In this document: positions 1 through 12,500 of the stretch, piece after piece
Numbering within the stretch: position 1 is the stretch's first letter
Layout of the letters: each line of letters begins with the position of its first letter
DNA from: Catonia carolina
Taxonomy: Eukaryota > Arthropoda > Insecta > Hemiptera > Achilidae
Reading direction: 5' to 3'
Assembly (NCBI GenBank): GCA_035578175.1
Contig: JAQMRL010000022.1
Location: forward strand, 682,001 to 746,000
DNA: 64,000 nucleotides
Made by a program: the position numbers and the translations under genes
Notes under the pieces: generated by a model
The model's input: only the letters and a program-made list of their open reading frames with translations
Database searches by the model: none
Told to the model about the DNA's origin: nothing

Positions 1-882
1 TAATAAAATTAATTCACTATGCTACAAATTATTGCATGTTTTTTTATTTGTAAATTTAATATCACCTTCTATTCACACTTTTTTAATTCATTAATAATCA
101 TTACTGAAATCCTGGAACATACCAGACTGTACAAACTAGTTGTTAATGCATGCAATCGAATTGATTGATGAAAATGGGTTAAGAAAAAGTAGATCAAGTA
201 AAATATTAAGCTATCAAAAATACATTTTCTGGTAATAACAAATTTTACAATTCATTTTACATCTTTGATAATGTCCAATGACGTTAGTTATTGGTTAGGA
301 TCATATAGCACACATTGTGAAATTTTTCTATCAAATTGTAAACATTTATTCATCTATATTCGGTTAAACCAGTTTAAAAATTGGAGTCAGTATCACATGG
401 GTTTCAGTTTCAATGTTAGAAAAAACAATGGACATATTAATACGTGTAAAATCTTTACCTAACATTCAATAACAAAATATCTCTTTTAAAATGCTTGGAT
501 ATTAAGACAAAATTTTGAAAACTTTGATAGTCTAACCTTCTGCTGTATTCAAATAAGCTTGCATGTTCTCTTTCTCACAGAAGTTTATCTTTTGTAGGTT
601 CTTTATATTCTTTTATTGGATCAAAAAATTTATTAAAATTAATTTATATCTTTTGGATCGGAATTGTATTAATTTGGAGGTGTCTACTTATACAAATACA
701 TGTCCATAAAGGCTAAAGCGAACATCTGTCTGTTCATTTTAAGTGTGAATTTCGAAAACATTAGGTGGGTGGAATAGGATCAATCTGATGCGACCAAGAG
801 AATTATGAAGGTAAACTTCGTAGGAGGAAGAAGTGTGAAATTTTGTAGTTTACATTAAAATTTAATAAGTTTTGTTTAAATA

Positions 883-1992
883 TGAGGAGGTAACATGCAA
901 ACCGTGTTTTGTCACAATAATGTCATTTTACACTAAGACCAAAAAACTGTTGTTTTGATTTTACTGCAGATTTAATACGGGGTTTAGCTACCAGCATTTA
1001 AAGGATGATAAAAAACGCTAAATATACAATTTTTGAAAATATTGATGTGGGAAAAGTGTTCAAAAACATTATTTTAAATTTGGACAAAACACGTTCTGCA
1101 TGAAAGTAATGGACATAACTTGGTTTGAGTGGAAATTATGTAGACAAAGTTTTTTTGTAATGGACTTATTTATTATTTTAAGACAGTATAAAAATTTAAA
1201 GTTACTTATAATTCATAAAAATTATAAGAAGACATATTGAAAGTAATTAATAATAAATATTAAAAAATGATACACTAAAAAAATGATATTATATAATGAA
1301 TTTTTATGATAATTTTTTATATGATATATTAAAAAATGATATACTGAATGTAGGCTACCTATTAAAAAATTATTAAACATATTATACGAAGTCTTATAAT
1401 AAAAATAATAAAAGTAATAATGATTCAAAAGTTTAAATCCGGATATCACATCTTTCTTCTTCAAGACAGTCACAGAAGATGGATGACCTGTGCTTCACAC
1501 TTTGCTGACAGCTCTTCGAATATCAATGATGAATACCATTTAAGGCGGTGATCAGGTGATGTTACCCAGTCATCACCAAACATCTTTTTCAATAATTAAT
1601 CTATATAACTTTTTTTCACTAAACAATTTAAGCAGTCTTGCCTTTAAATTCAACTGTTGAGAAATGGTTGTACAGTGTGGATGATACCTCAACACTATTA
1701 TAGAATGGTAAAAGTGTGAAATAATGAGAATGCATTCCACACAGCTGATTGGTAGACTGAAGCGCTCTTATTGGTCAGATGGACAAAACACTTTTTGACT
1801 GAATCTTGATGATGGACAAAACATGTTCTGCACAAAACAGTAATTTTTAATATGCTTTTAACATTGGACAAAATTTTATTTGATTGAAAACACAGCTAAA
1901 TATAATGTATTTCATGCAGGAGAATGCAATGGCGGCCCTAACTCAATTTTTAATTTTTTGTGACAAAACACGTTTTGCATGTTACCTCCTCA
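883..1992. mobile_element. Non-autonomous DNA transposon with ~32-bp inverted ends, TA duplication
   Basis: The left end TGAGGAGGTAACATGCAAA is matched in reverse complement at the right end, with only one mismatch over about 32 bases, and TA lies outside both ends (881-882, 1993-1994). A subterminal motif GACAAAACACGTTCTGCA recurs inside several times in variants, near 1083, 1790, 1815 and 1970. No transposase frame is present in the 1.1 kb. I cannot assign a superfamily. Confidence 0.8.
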
Positions 1993-2769
1993 TATAGTGT
2001 TGTATATTAAGTTGTATTTAGATAAATTGAGAAGGGTACCAGTGTAAAGTTTGGTGTAGTAAATGTCTTTAGAGAATAATTTAAAGGATATATTAGATAT
2101 GTGGTATGGAAATTTCTTCTTCTCCTTGTTATCTAGAATAAGGCTCTCCTACCTGTTCAAAACTCACTTTTATATATTGTACTATGTTCCCCAATTAGCT
2201 ATTTATTTTGATTAATTCAATCATTAGAGATGTTTTTATAGTACTTGTCTTAAAGTTTTAGTGACGGTAGTTACAGAGTTATGACCACTTAGAAAATGGT
2301 AGTTTCTCTAAATTTTTTGTAACTATTGATGATATTGTAGGTTAAGAAATGTCTTGTGTAATATAAGATATTTATTAGGGTGTTTTTTTTATTAAGAAAT
2401 GTATTTTTGTGAATTACTCAAACGTATGAAAGTAACAATGTATATTGTATGAATGTTATTCTAATTTAGTGCTATATTTGGTTACTAGAAAGCATAAAAT
2501 ATGTTTTTTTAGAAATGATTGGCCTTGATAAAAAATTTCTTTTTGTAATATTTTCCTTGTTTTTTTTAAATGAAAATGATTTAGCATGAAATTATTCTAT
2601 ATGAAAGTTTTTCAAATATTCTGCTTTTCTTGGAAATAAATGTGCAAATGTAGAATTTAAATGCACATTTTTTTGTAAATGGAGTAGTTAAACATATTTT
2701 TTTATAATTTGTCAAGAAAAGTTAGTGTGGGTACAAATTGTGTGCAATGTATATTTTTTGTTCGAATGA

Positions 2770-3170
2770 CTTATACAGTGGGAACATGGGTAGGTGGAAG
2801 GAAAGCAGAGAGTAGAATGCAGGCAGCAGTAAGGAAGTTTAAGTAGAGATATAGTGAGAAATTATGTAATTAGTGAACAATTGGGGATAGATGCTTGATA
2901 AGATTAGTTGCACAGACAAAGTTATGATAGTTTGTGGATGTCAATAGGATAAAGGACAGAAGTGTGCTTGGAGATGGAGAGGAAAAAAAGGGACAGACTA
3001 AGAATGAATTGGATGGGTTTAGTTATAATTAAGATGAGTTGGGAACTGGATAAGATGCCAAGAGATCAGTGAACAAGAGATTGTTCAGCGATAGAAAGAG
3101 GTGGGAAGGAGTGTACTGAAGGCTGTTATGAGGAAACTTGGACGAGAAATAAAGGAGGAGGATGATGATG
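2770..3170 (+). pseudogene. LINE 3'-end remnant
   Basis: A decayed copy of the reverse-transcriptase C-terminal tail: AESRMQA-like and EQLGID pieces and RLRMNW followed by a purine-rich end. Several stops. A related remnant lies at 32110-32400. Confidence 0.55.
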
Positions 3171-3369
3171 TCAAGACAAATTGAAAATTAATAATGTATT
3201 TTGCTTGAGCATTATATTTCGATTTGTATTGTAATCTCAATTACTTGTAAAAAATTATTTACATAAGACCAAGAAGTCTGTATAAAGGAAATCATTTAAA
3301 TATTCTCATTAGTCTCTAGTATATTGGTTAATAATGTAATGTATGAAATTTGGCTTAATATTTCAACAG

Positions 3370-3525
3370 GTGCTGGTCGTATTTCTGTTATTAAGAAACT
3401 GATTGAATTAAATGCTACACAAAGTATCGTGAAGCTAGTTCTTTGTCTTCATAACAGGGAAATACAACCATCAGAACTACTGTTACAAGAGCTAATTGGA
3501 ATCTTAGGTGTTCTTGCACAAAAAG
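3370..3525 (+). CDS. AGTPBP1: CCP1-like exon 1 of 15 visible (helical repeat region)
   Basis: Acceptor TTTCAACAG, donor GTTAGT. Enters with two bases of a split codon and leaves with one. Encodes [18 protein letters not shown] and a further leucine-rich helix pair, as expected of the armadillo-like N-terminal region. Earlier exons lie outside the window. Confidence 0.85.
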
Positions 3526-6500
3526 GTTAGTATAATAAAAGTATAATTATTGTTGTGTACTTATTTTATATGATTTCTGTTATTTAATTTGTACAAGGGT
3601 GAGTCAAAAATAATCTGGACTTTTCGTAAAACAATTTATTTATATAAAAAATACAGTTTAACTTGCTCATTATTTTTCAATATAGTCTCCGTCCTTTGTA
3701 ATGCACTGTTTCCAGCGGTCCACAAGCTTATATATTCCTGCCAAAAAGAAGGCTTTTGGTTGGTTGCAAAGCCACTGATGCACAGCTTTTCCTGCACCTC
3801 TTGGTCTGAGAAAAATCGACAACCTTGCGAAGCAGCCCAAACAAATGAAAGTTTGAAGGATTAAGATCTGGACTGTAAGGTGGATGTTCCAGCAACCAAT
3901 CTCTTGATGGTTTCAAGGGTGAGTCAAGCCGTGTGAAGGCGGGTATTGTCGTACAACAACACATTCCATGACAAAAGACCTTGTCGTTTGCTGCAAATGG
4001 CTGGTTTAAGTTTATTAGTCAATAATGTCTATAATATTCTTTGTTGATAGTTTTCCCAATTTCCATGTAATCTTCCAGTACAAGCCCATTTGCATCCCAA
4101 AATGCAATTGGCATAACCTTTACTGCCTATAATGCAGTCTTAAATTTTTTCTTCACCGGTGATTCAGGGTGTTTCCACTCCATAGTTCTTTTAAACTTCT
4201 TGAACCTCTTGAAAACCTGTCCAGGACGATTTACTGTCCTGATACTGTGATTAAATTCTATGATGAATTTCCAGCCCCTTTTACTCCTTCTGACCAAAGA
4301 AATCATATCAATCCCCTTTGTTCGTCCTAGATGAAAACTGCTAGTAGAGCGGACATGTTTACACTCCCACTGCCAGCTCAACACTTTTGTGATCATCTTG
4401 TATCTGTCAAAAATTTTCTATCCCTTCACCCAATTTTCCTATAATTAAAATGTTTTTTCTTCTAAGAATCTTGTTGCATAAATTAAGTTTGAACCGTAGT
4501 TTCAAATATTTTTTTGTGAGAAAGCGCTTTAGAATAGAGCATAAATTTGATTACTTGTACAGTTTATTTCTGTTGTAAATTTTCACTACATGCCTTAAAA
4601 GTGATTTAAAAAATATGTATAAACCAAATTTTCATATGGGTTGTGTAGTTTTACAGTACTTATTTTAGTTTCATGTATTCAATAATTTGTTATTTTCTAC
4701 ATACTTGTTTGAAGAATTTTTTTACTGAGTTCATTGCAAAGTCCTTAATGTGTAGTCCTCACTTCAGTTAAGTGTCTGTCACATGGAAATTTTTTACTCC
4801 ATTGTATCATGTATGTTGAAAGATAAACATCCACGTGGATGAAGTCACAGTTTTCCTTAGGACTAAGATCAATGAATTGCAGTAAATCTTTAGGCAGCAT
4901 ATTGTGACATTTATCGCTAAGGTCCGTTTCGGGATCTAGTTTATTAAATAATTAATACACTAAAGTTTACAATTACAAATATTTATTACACTAAAAGATT
5001 TACAAAATAAACAACAAACTAATTATATTGAAGTAATACAATAAATAGCTTAATCATTTACTTAAAATAAATAATAAACAATAAATAACTTATTAATTTA
5101 CTTAGCACTACTTACAATCAATTTTATAGAATACACATACAAAATGATACTGAATACACAAAAACTGAATTTAATACAGATACACAATAACTTTTCACAA
5201 TACACACACAAACAAAGACAGTATAACAATCGTTGACCAACACAATTCTCGGAACGCGCCTGCACTACGTCCGATAGCCAGTCATCAAAGATCAAATTAA
5301 TACTAACTCACTGACCCCGCTCGGGGGTCTCTTTTATAGTGAATCAAAAAGAATCTTCCCGAAAAACACCGAACTTCCATACAAATAATAAGGTACAAAA
5401 AACCCTTTATAAATGAGTGCTAGAAAAATCTATTGTAAACAAGTCATCAATAGATCTTATTGTAAATAGAAAGTGTTACAGGTCCCTTTCATAAATAATA
5501 GCGCAGTCCTTTCAAACAACTTTCATGAATAGGCACCCCTTTATAGCCACCCCATTATTACTCTTTCACTCTATTATCCTCTCTTTACTATTTTTATGAA
5601 TGAAATGCTAGAACTTTCGCGAACCATGCCCTTCTTATTGTCACAATATAATCTTCATCATCAAAAGCAGAATTTCTATCATTCAAGCCAATGTTGTGTG
5701 TCAGAAATAGTTCTGAACTGTGTTAACTGTCACACTTTTGTCTGTAAAATAAAAGGCTTGTTATTACAAATGTGTATGTGTATGGCCACAGTGCCCGCGA
5801 GTTCAGAGTCAGATTCCGACTTCTTGCTTCGGCTTTGTTACTGGGCGACAAACAAGTAGTGTCCACAGTGGAAGAGAGATTCAAAACAATCAGGGATATT
5901 TACTGCTCTTGTATGGAAGAAACCCTCTGCAATACCTTTCAGATGTTATTATATTTAATAATATTGTGAAATATGTACAATAAACTGTTATTTATTGCTG
6001 TCAGTATTTGAGGAGCTAACAATCAAAACGTGTTATCTCCAAAAATTCGAAAATCGAGATTTTTATGGGTTTTATATGGGTGTAATGAAAGACACCACTT
6101 TATTCTTCATATTTTATCGTAATGTGATTTCTCCTTCAGTTATAACATAACTTTTGTAACGTGCTCGCCTCTCATCATGCGGTCTTGGGTTCGAATCCCA
6201 TTCAGGCATGGCATTTTTTCATACGTTACAAAATATCATTTCATCCTTCACCGTCTGCATTAGCAGTAACTGCAGAACAGTCGGACGTTAAACCAAAAAA
6301 AAAAAAAGTTATAACATAATGAAACCCACCGGGTTGGTCTAGAGGTAAAGTCGGTGCCAAAATCAGCTGTTTAACAGCTGATTTTCGGAGACAAAGGTTC
6401 CTGGTTCAAATCCTAGTAAAGGTAGTTACTTTTATACGGATTTGAATACTAGACAGTGATTAGGGGTGTACTTTGATGGTTGGGGTTCAATTAACCATAC

Positions 6501-9500
6501 TCTCTCAGGAATGGTTGACCTGGGTCTGTACAAGACTACACAGTCTCATTCACACGTCATACACATCATACTCATCTCATTGGGTGATGGGGTTGCTTAT
6601 TGTTCTCAATTCAACTGATTGCAACGTACACAAATTAGGGATTACAAAAAAAAACATAAACATAATGAAACATTTCTTTTCATTGAAAACAAGGTTTCAC
6701 CAATAGCTGTGAACAACCAAATAGTGGTTTCTCCAAATGACCAATAAGATGTGCCCTACGCCCCATGGGTTATTTATGTCATTTCTGTTCAATTACTAAT
6801 TATTTGAAGCATTTTGATCGAAGCACCTATCAGAAATAGTCATTTTGAGATGGCTACTGCAGGTATTACACAAGAAAAAGTTTAGAATCCAAAGAAATAA
6901 AGTAAAATCAGGTTTTTCATCATCCGGAAAAACTTTATAAATGTGAGAAAGCACGTTTTGATTATTATCTCCTCATTTATAAAACATTAATCGATAATGA
7001 CAAATTTATTAAAGCATTTTAATATAAATGTTATTACACTCATTAATGAAATTATAACTTAATTATAAAATAAATAGTTATATATTAAATAAATAGCTAT
7101 TAACTATTAAATAAATAGCCAAAATAAATAGTTCTGTTTCTTATCACATGGTCAGCCAATTAAATGACTGAATCGTTTAAGAACAGAAGAGGTAGAGGTG
7201 TAAAAGTCACTAATCAGAGTTATCTTCTCTGAAAGTAATGAATTTCATTATACAGCCAGACCCTGTGGTGAATAAAGTGAAGGTGTCATTTGCAGAGTGG
7301 AAAATATGTGCTTTTCAGAGGGCTCGGCATGCTGATAAGCATACTTTTCCACTCAGTGAGGAAGGCACGGTAAACCACCTCACTCCTCGATTTTCTTAAT
7401 AAAACCTCTACAGGTTCAAACCGGCCTTTTGGCTGATGACCTAAACAACAACAACTTAATTATGTTCTTTCCGTTGCTTTTTTTGTTAGTCGCAAACTGT
7501 ACAATTTAGTAATATTAAAAGTTGACCTTCTACGCCAGTTTCCTTGTATAAATCTCTCCAGCATGCATCTACAATATTAGGATTTGAATGTTTTGTTTTA
7601 TCTTCTTGTCCGAAATTTGTTTCTTCAAAAATACTTTTGAAATTAACACTTCTTATCCATCACAACAGTCTAAGTAATAGGTCAGTTTATCCACAAAACA
7701 GTTCTTATCCACGTGTTGATTCAGACTCGCAAACATGAATGAATAATTCATTCCGACTAGCCAACTGGCGACAACGCACTCGCGCGATACTCTGTACTGT
7801 GGCCATGCCCATACAATAAACAAGTTCCTTTGTTGTGCCGACACTCATAATTGGAATCTAACTCTGAACTCGTGTGGACTGTGGCTGTACCCTAAGTGTA
7901 TCTAGTTCTACTCATTTTCAAAAATATGATAGAAAATTATCTTCATCTTGTTTATATACAGAATCGGTTTTACATATGAATGTGAATTTTACTCTGTATA
8001 CATAATAGTAATAGGGTTGTGTTTACTAAATTCGAAGTAATTCCAATGTATTTCGTTGTCTTTGAGTCGGGACTTAAGTTTTCTGTTCACTACACCTGAG
8101 TTTACTTTTTCTTGAGTCAACTGTAAATAAATAGCAAAGAATTTTTTTTATTACCAGGTGTGGTGTTCTGAATGAAGTTACAAAATTTGGAAGCTTATAA
8201 ACTGTCTGATTAAATATATGAACCAATATTCTGCTTTTCTTGTGTTAAAAAAATTAATTATCGAATGTGGTTTTTGTTTTTTATTAGGTACACAGATTCG
8301 ATTGATACTCTGCACAAATTGTAATTTAACTTATTTGATGTAACTGTGTGTCTCTCAATCGACCAGAATGACTGGATTTGATTCCCGGTCAGATCTTGCA
8401 TTTTTTTATCACTCATTTTCTTCTATTGCCCTATAAAAATTCATCTATTCTCATTTTATTCATCTACAAAAAAAGCTGTCCTCTTGTACTATTTTTGAAA
8501 AGGGGTCAATTACTCATAATTAACCAAGCATGGAAGACTAATTAATCAAATAATCTTAAAACTAAATTGTTTTTATTGTTGTTTTGTTTCAGATCATAAA
8601 TTTTCAGTTAAGACAAGACTTCTAAATGGTGTTAAAGTATTTCATCACTTATTACGAACTCACTATTACAATCATAAAAGAATACTTTCTCCTCTACTTT
8701 TAATAACCATAGCTTTGGCTAAAAATGGTAAATATTTCTATCGTAGTTTTCATTTACAGTTTCAGTTGGAACGGTTGTGTTGTGTTCAGTTTTGAAAATA
8801 AACGATAAAGCATTTTCTTTTGTTACTCCACAAATTGGAAGAGAAAAGAGGGTGCATGTTTAATTTTATCAGTTCAGAAGAGTTTCAACAGCAGGTAAAT
8901 TTTTACTCTATACTGCACTCTATCCTCTTTGGTAATCACAATCATTTTCAAAAGGAGGATATCTATACTGTATTCATTGAGTCTTGAGAGTGAGCAGTTC
9001 ATGTGAACAATTGTTTCTAATCAATAACTGGAAGTGATCATATTATCAACTAACTGCTACATACGAATTCACATATGGAATTCATTCACAGCGTTTAGTT
9101 GATGTAAGGTGTAGATAATGAATGTACTATAGATACGGAGTCATGAGAATACCCTTTGCATATGGATGGGCTGTGAGGAAGGGAAGAGAAAATCTGCAAA
9201 GCTACCAACTTCAACAGTGAGATACTACATTTCACTACATACCATGTAATCACTATATAACTATACAGTAGAGTACCGATTTTCCGTGGATCGTTTAACC
9301 GGGGTTTGGATTAAGCGTGCGATCACTAGAAATTTTTTTTTTTTTTTTTTGGTTTAACGTCCGACTGTTTTGCAAATTGCTGCTAATGCAGACGGTGAAG
9401 GATGAAATGAATTTTTGTAACGTATGAAAAAATCCCATGCCCGAGTGGGATTCGAACCCAAGACCGCGCGATGAGAGGCGAGCACGTTACCAACATCGCC

Positions 9501-12500
9501 AACGCGGCCGGCTAGAAAAATTAAAATCACTAGAAAAATTAATTATGTATGTACTGTATAACTTTTACAAATTAAAACTTTTCAACTCCCGACATTTTCG
9601 TCATCGTAATTATCACAATTATTGTGATTTACTACGATAATATTGTTCGATTACAACAATGAGTAGGCACATTAATGTAGACATACGAGTAAACTAATTT
9701 CGTATCGTAGTAAAATGAAACAAAGTAAAATAACAGATTTTTTTGTGATATTTTTTGTTACGTAGTTTAAGGTAAGATTTGTATAAATTTATGTAGTAAA
9801 TATTTTTATTTCAATACAATTTGTTTATTTATTTCCGATATCCGATAGTATTAACATGTATTAATCAGTAGAATAAAGCATACGCGTAACTGGTGGTTTT
9901 GTTTATGACGTAGGTGGTCTCGACCGGATTGGGTTGTATTATCCGTGTTTTCCGGTTATCCGGTATAGTTATCCCCCCAATTACCACGGATAATCGGTAT
10001 TATACTGTATACATTTTGTATGTTGTGGGTTTTTGCAGAGAAATTTTTTCTTCAAAAACTTAGTAAGGAAAAATCTGATTTTTAATATTGCATTTATATT
10101 TTAATTACATGACTAGAATGTTTAAATTTACTGAAATTACCTTATTATAACTTATTCTACTGAAACAATATCTTCTAGAATGAATCGCCTTCTTCACTAC
10201 CGCTATCACTGTCATCTTCACTACCAGTCTCACTAGTATCTACTGAACCACCTAATTAATTATTAAATTATCAACAGCGTCTTCCATTGTCCCATAATTT
10301 TCCCAATATTAATTTTTTTTTCCTTATGTCAAATAACCGGCTCAATCTTGTGCAGAAATGCTTTCTAATCCCATTTCAACGAGTTGCTGAAAATTGTTCA
10401 AAGTCATGTCACCTGTTGTGTTATTTGAGCGAACATAATTTTTTAATTTACTCCATGCCAACTCAATAGGGTTAAGTTCACACACGTATGGCGGAAATCT
10501 CAAAACCTTGTGCCCATTTTGTTCAAAAAGCCTCTCCACGGTTGTATTGAAACAACTAGATTGTATAAGGTGCACTTTCTCATCTTTTTGTCACACGAAA
10601 CAACTTTTTTGTTTCAAATAGTCAATCAAGTCTTTGTTCAGGGAATATTTCGTGGGTGGTTAATCTATTATTTAATCGTGGTAACTACCATTGTCCGTGA
10701 CAATAACTGAAGGCTCTGTTAAGTTAGGAATCATCTTTTCTGTTATCCATTTTCCAAAGTTATGGCTATTCATTTGGTCGTGATAATTCCTCTTTACAGT
10801 CCGTACTCAAAATATCAATTCACTGCCCTTTAAAAAGTCTTCATTTGATTCAATATGGGCAATAATCAACCGGATTGAACAGCTAATACTTGTCCTAATA
10901 CCACTAACCTGAACACTTTGCCAGCATTTCTGGAAAGTAAGATCATTGTCTGCCCATGTTTCATCAAGGTAATATATCGCCCTCTTGTCCTTTTATCTTT
11001 TGAAAATACTTGCATTGTTTATTAACCACATGTTGCCTTTCAATTAATATACTTCGTTGTGACTTGACACTTTTTCCACTTAAACCCCATTTCCTTTAAA
11101 ATTTTTCGTAACGTCCAAAGTTTCAACTAAAATTTAGCCTTTCTTTTAAAACGGGTAATAACTTTTCACTAATCAGCACCACTATCTTATTGATATAAAA
11201 GTCCTCGATAATTTTGACAACATGTCTGTCAAAGCTGTCCAATGAGGCATTCCTACATTCTGGCCGTTTCCTTTTTTTTACCAGGTGTCAACAAAACTGT
11301 TTAAGAAGAATTATCTTCTTCACTGTCTTTAACTTCCTTCTTTATATTTTGAATTGTAGAAAGAGAAACAACACAGTAGTTAGCCGCTCGCTCGTGACTT
11401 TTGTTAAGAAGCACAGGAAGGGATTTTTTTAGCTTCAACTTCACAACATTTTATTTCATTACATATTAGATTTCGTTCAGCCCTGTGAATAGTTTGACCA
11501 CGTTTTCAAGAAACCAACTTTTCTGTTTTCTGTTTGTCATTTTTGTTTACAAACAGTTATATTCGTACAGTAAACCTGCAAAAGATTCCTTGACAATTAT
11601 TGTATGTGCTCAGGGTATAGTTTACCCCTTGATAAAACAATGAGCAAACTCAAGACTCAAGTAACTATATTAATAGATTTTTTATTAAACACAGCTACCT
11701 TTGAACCAATATTGCCATTCTAATGCCACATAAATTACTCTGAATAAGTGATTACAAATAAAAAATCCTTAATAGAATGGACCTCATCTCAATTGATGTA
11801 CATTGGGCGGAATTATTTGTAGCTTAGTATTACTTAAATTTAATATTCTCTTTGATCTATTCAGACTGCTATAATGCTACAGTTCATAGTTCAAACTGAT
11901 GTGCTTGAATTTTATAACCTGTTCCTGGTCAAACAGTATTCAATACTTTCCCATTACTCAGAAAAATTACTATTGACTTTGGTGCTGAAATGACATCAAA
12001 AAAGTATTTTAAAAGTAAATGCTATTTTCTTAACCCTGCTTTTTTTAACCGGTTGACAAAATAAATTTAAGACATTCAACAATATACCTAAGGTGTCAGA
12101 TAAATGGGTAGAAGTTAGAAAAGGATATTGAGAAAACCAGAATAAACCGAGAAAACTTAATGAACCGAACCAAATTCAGACAACTGATTATGGACTTTAA
12201 GGGCTTCCTTGAAGAGCAAAAAAACACCAGGTGGACAGAAGATAGGAGAAAAGCCTACAGTGAATGAATGCTGAGAATGTGGGCTGCAAAAAAAGCTTCC
12301 AGAAATTTCTAAAGTCATCACCTCATGTGGTCTAAAATTGGCCCTACATGAGAAATAAAAATTATTCAATAGTATATTAAATGTAATTAATGCTAAGGTA
12401 TATTTAATGTAAATATTGTGGTGCTAATTTAGATAAAAGTTCTATTAACTTTATCATTTTAAACTCTCATGTTGAACCATAGCTTGTAAAAACTTTCTTT

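Larger units (their letters stand above)
1..3369 (+). other. Intronic sequence before the first visible CCP1-like exon
   Basis: AT-rich sequence with no coding exon that I could place. It holds a TIR element (883-1992) and a LINE remnant (2770-3170). The rest shows nothing recognisable. Confidence 0.5.
3526..8592 (+). other. CCP1-like intron 1 (5.1 kb)
   Basis: Holds a degenerate mariner, a solo LTR, adjacent SINE-A and SINE-B copies, a SINE-C copy, and an inverted pair at 5781 and 7850. A short tRNA-like SINE fragment with a GGATTTGATTCC box lies at about 8340-8420. No coding exon seen. Confidence 0.6.

Noticed and set aside
1222..1473. 83-residue Tyr/Phe-rich minus-strand frame
   Set aside because: AT-rich low-complexity sequence inside the TIR element; composition explains the open frame.
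5596..5969. Overlapping plus-strand open frames of 87 and 65 residues
   Set aside because: The first begins inside the solo LTR; no domain, codon bias or splice context.
6155..6225. tRNA-like sequence with GGTTCGAATCCC box
   Set aside because: Part of SINE-A: followed by a shared body and A-rich tail, repeated at five other sites with target duplications; no paired acceptor stem.
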